Below are positions 63,547-64,000 of a stretch of DNA of 64,000 nucleotides, piece after piece. Made by a program: the position numbers and the translations under genes. The stretch's first letter is position 1; each line of letters begins with the position of its first letter. The notes beneath the pieces are model-generated. The model made no database searches, had not been told where the DNA came from, and saw only the letters and a list, made by a program, of their open reading frames with translations. This DNA is from Lineus longissimus (Eukaryota > Nemertea > Pilidiophora > Heteronemertea > Lineidae): the NCBI RefSeq assembly GCF_910592395.1, contig NC_088312.1, forward strand, positions 13,826,001-13,890,000, in the 5' to 3' direction.

Positions 63547-64000
63547 TCATTGATCAGCTGGAGCCTCGCCCAGCAGCATAGCACATTGGAGACGAATAAG
63601 CTCCCTTGCCTCCTCGAGCACATCAGCGTATTGCTCTTGATTACGGCGGGCCAACTCCCAGAGCGGTGGACGTCTCTGCCTTCTCTCCTGGACCACACCT
63701 CCCTCAGCGCGAACTGGTGCATCCGGCACAGCGACAGGTTCCGGATTAGGCGCTTGAACGTTAAACAGCAGATCCAAAGGATTTGGCTGCGGGTGCATTC
63801 TAATCCTGATTGGCCTATTTGCCGGTCCTGGCACGTCTTGCTCAAGATTAGGTCCCGGCGCTTTCGGCTCTGCTGCAGCGGGTCCCGGCGCATTTGGTTC
63901 AGCAAAAGGTCCCACGACGTCCGGCTCAACAACAGGTCCTGGCGCGTCTGGCTCAGCAACAGGTCCTGGCGCGTCTGGCTCAGCAAAAGGTCCCAGGACG
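63547..64000 (-). CDS. Pro/Ala-rich protein, C-terminal part (runs off the right edge)
   Basis: The frame is open from the window edge to a stop at 63547. It starts with repeats of an 8-9 residue unit, (V)AEPDAPGP(V), then GPNLEQDVPGPANRPIRIRM, and a C-terminal helical segment RRPPLWELARRNQEQYADVL, EEARELIRLQCAMLL. Repeat copies at DNA level (CAGGTCCTGGCGCGTCTGGC) are nearly identical. The Pro-rich body and final coiled coil could be another Harbinger accessory protein tail. The family was not recognised; the other open frame over the same DNA is a shadow. Confidence 0.5.
   Translation of the reverse strand, partial: VLGPFAEPDAPGPVAEPDAPGPVVEPDVVGPFAEPNAPGPAAAEPKAPGPNLEQDVPGPANRPIRIRMHPQPNPLDLLFNVQAPNPEPVAVPDAPVRAEGGVVQERRQRRPPLWELARRNQEQYADVLEEARELIRLQCAMLLGEAPADQ

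Overview
The window is animal (metazoan) nuclear DNA. Coding regions are split by GT-AG introns with matching phases, intergenic DNA is AT-rich, satellites are long, and nearly every recognisable protein belongs to a eukaryotic transposable element. Words such as ACATGTAC and TAGGCCTA recur throughout, which together with the element families (Ty3/gypsy, KDZ, pogo, PIF/Harbinger, a TTAA/THAP element) suggests a marine invertebrate, possibly an echinoderm. That last step is inference. No bacterial, organellar or rRNA genes were seen.

Layout. 1-13.4 kb is repeat-rich: a 179-bp tandem repeat, a degraded ~50-bp repeat, a GGGGGACGACTTATTAAGTC minisatellite, a 68-bp repeat present in both orientations, a 4.3-kb satellite of 48 monomers of 89 bp with higher-order structure, a TTGGGTC-type palindrome, and 3' ends of two retroposed sequences. 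13.4-19.5 kb holds a multi-exon KDZ (Kyakuja-Dileera-Zisupton) transposase gene on +, damaged near its 3' end. A convergent spliced gene of unknown function lies on -: three exons at 47.5-48.5 kb and four at 20.1-21.2 kb, all in compatible phase. The piece 17992-21392 is repeated at 21412-24812 with no difference noticed, joined by a 19-bp templated filler.

The two halves of the unknown gene are separated by a 22.5-kb nest. The outer element is a Ty3/gypsy retrotransposon on - (24690-47231; 196-bp LTRs, TSD TTAC, tRNA-Leu-type primer site). It encodes Gag, then across a -1 slippery heptamer a Pol whose N-terminus is a TARG1/OARD1-like macrodomain, and downstream an accessory ORF with a zinc-finger-like head and a TatD-family nuclease domain. 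Macro-Pol is interrupted by a 1356-bp TTAA-flanked element carrying a THAP domain. The TatD ORF is interrupted by a younger Ty3/gypsy element (26011-37062; 430-bp LTRs, TSD AATT), whose own pol is interrupted by a 2744-bp insert with no target duplication. Subtracting each insert brings the frames back into register, which independently supports the boundaries.

48.75-54.5 kb is a pogo/Tigger-type transposon with a seven-exon transposase ending in a PHD finger. 54.6-56.1 kb is a damaged PIF/Harbinger transposase. 56.2-57.6 kb contains several hairpin/MITE-like units. 58.6-61.1 kb (-) holds the C-terminal exons of what looks like the Harbinger accessory (Myb/SANT-type) protein, with a LINE remnant in an intron. 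61.4-62.9 kb (+) is an intact two-exon Harbinger-superfamily transposase. A Pro-rich ORF runs off the right edge.

The most interesting candidate system is the outer retrotransposon: a mobile element pairing an ADP-ribosyl-hydrolase-type macrodomain (fused to Pol) with a TatD-type nuclease.
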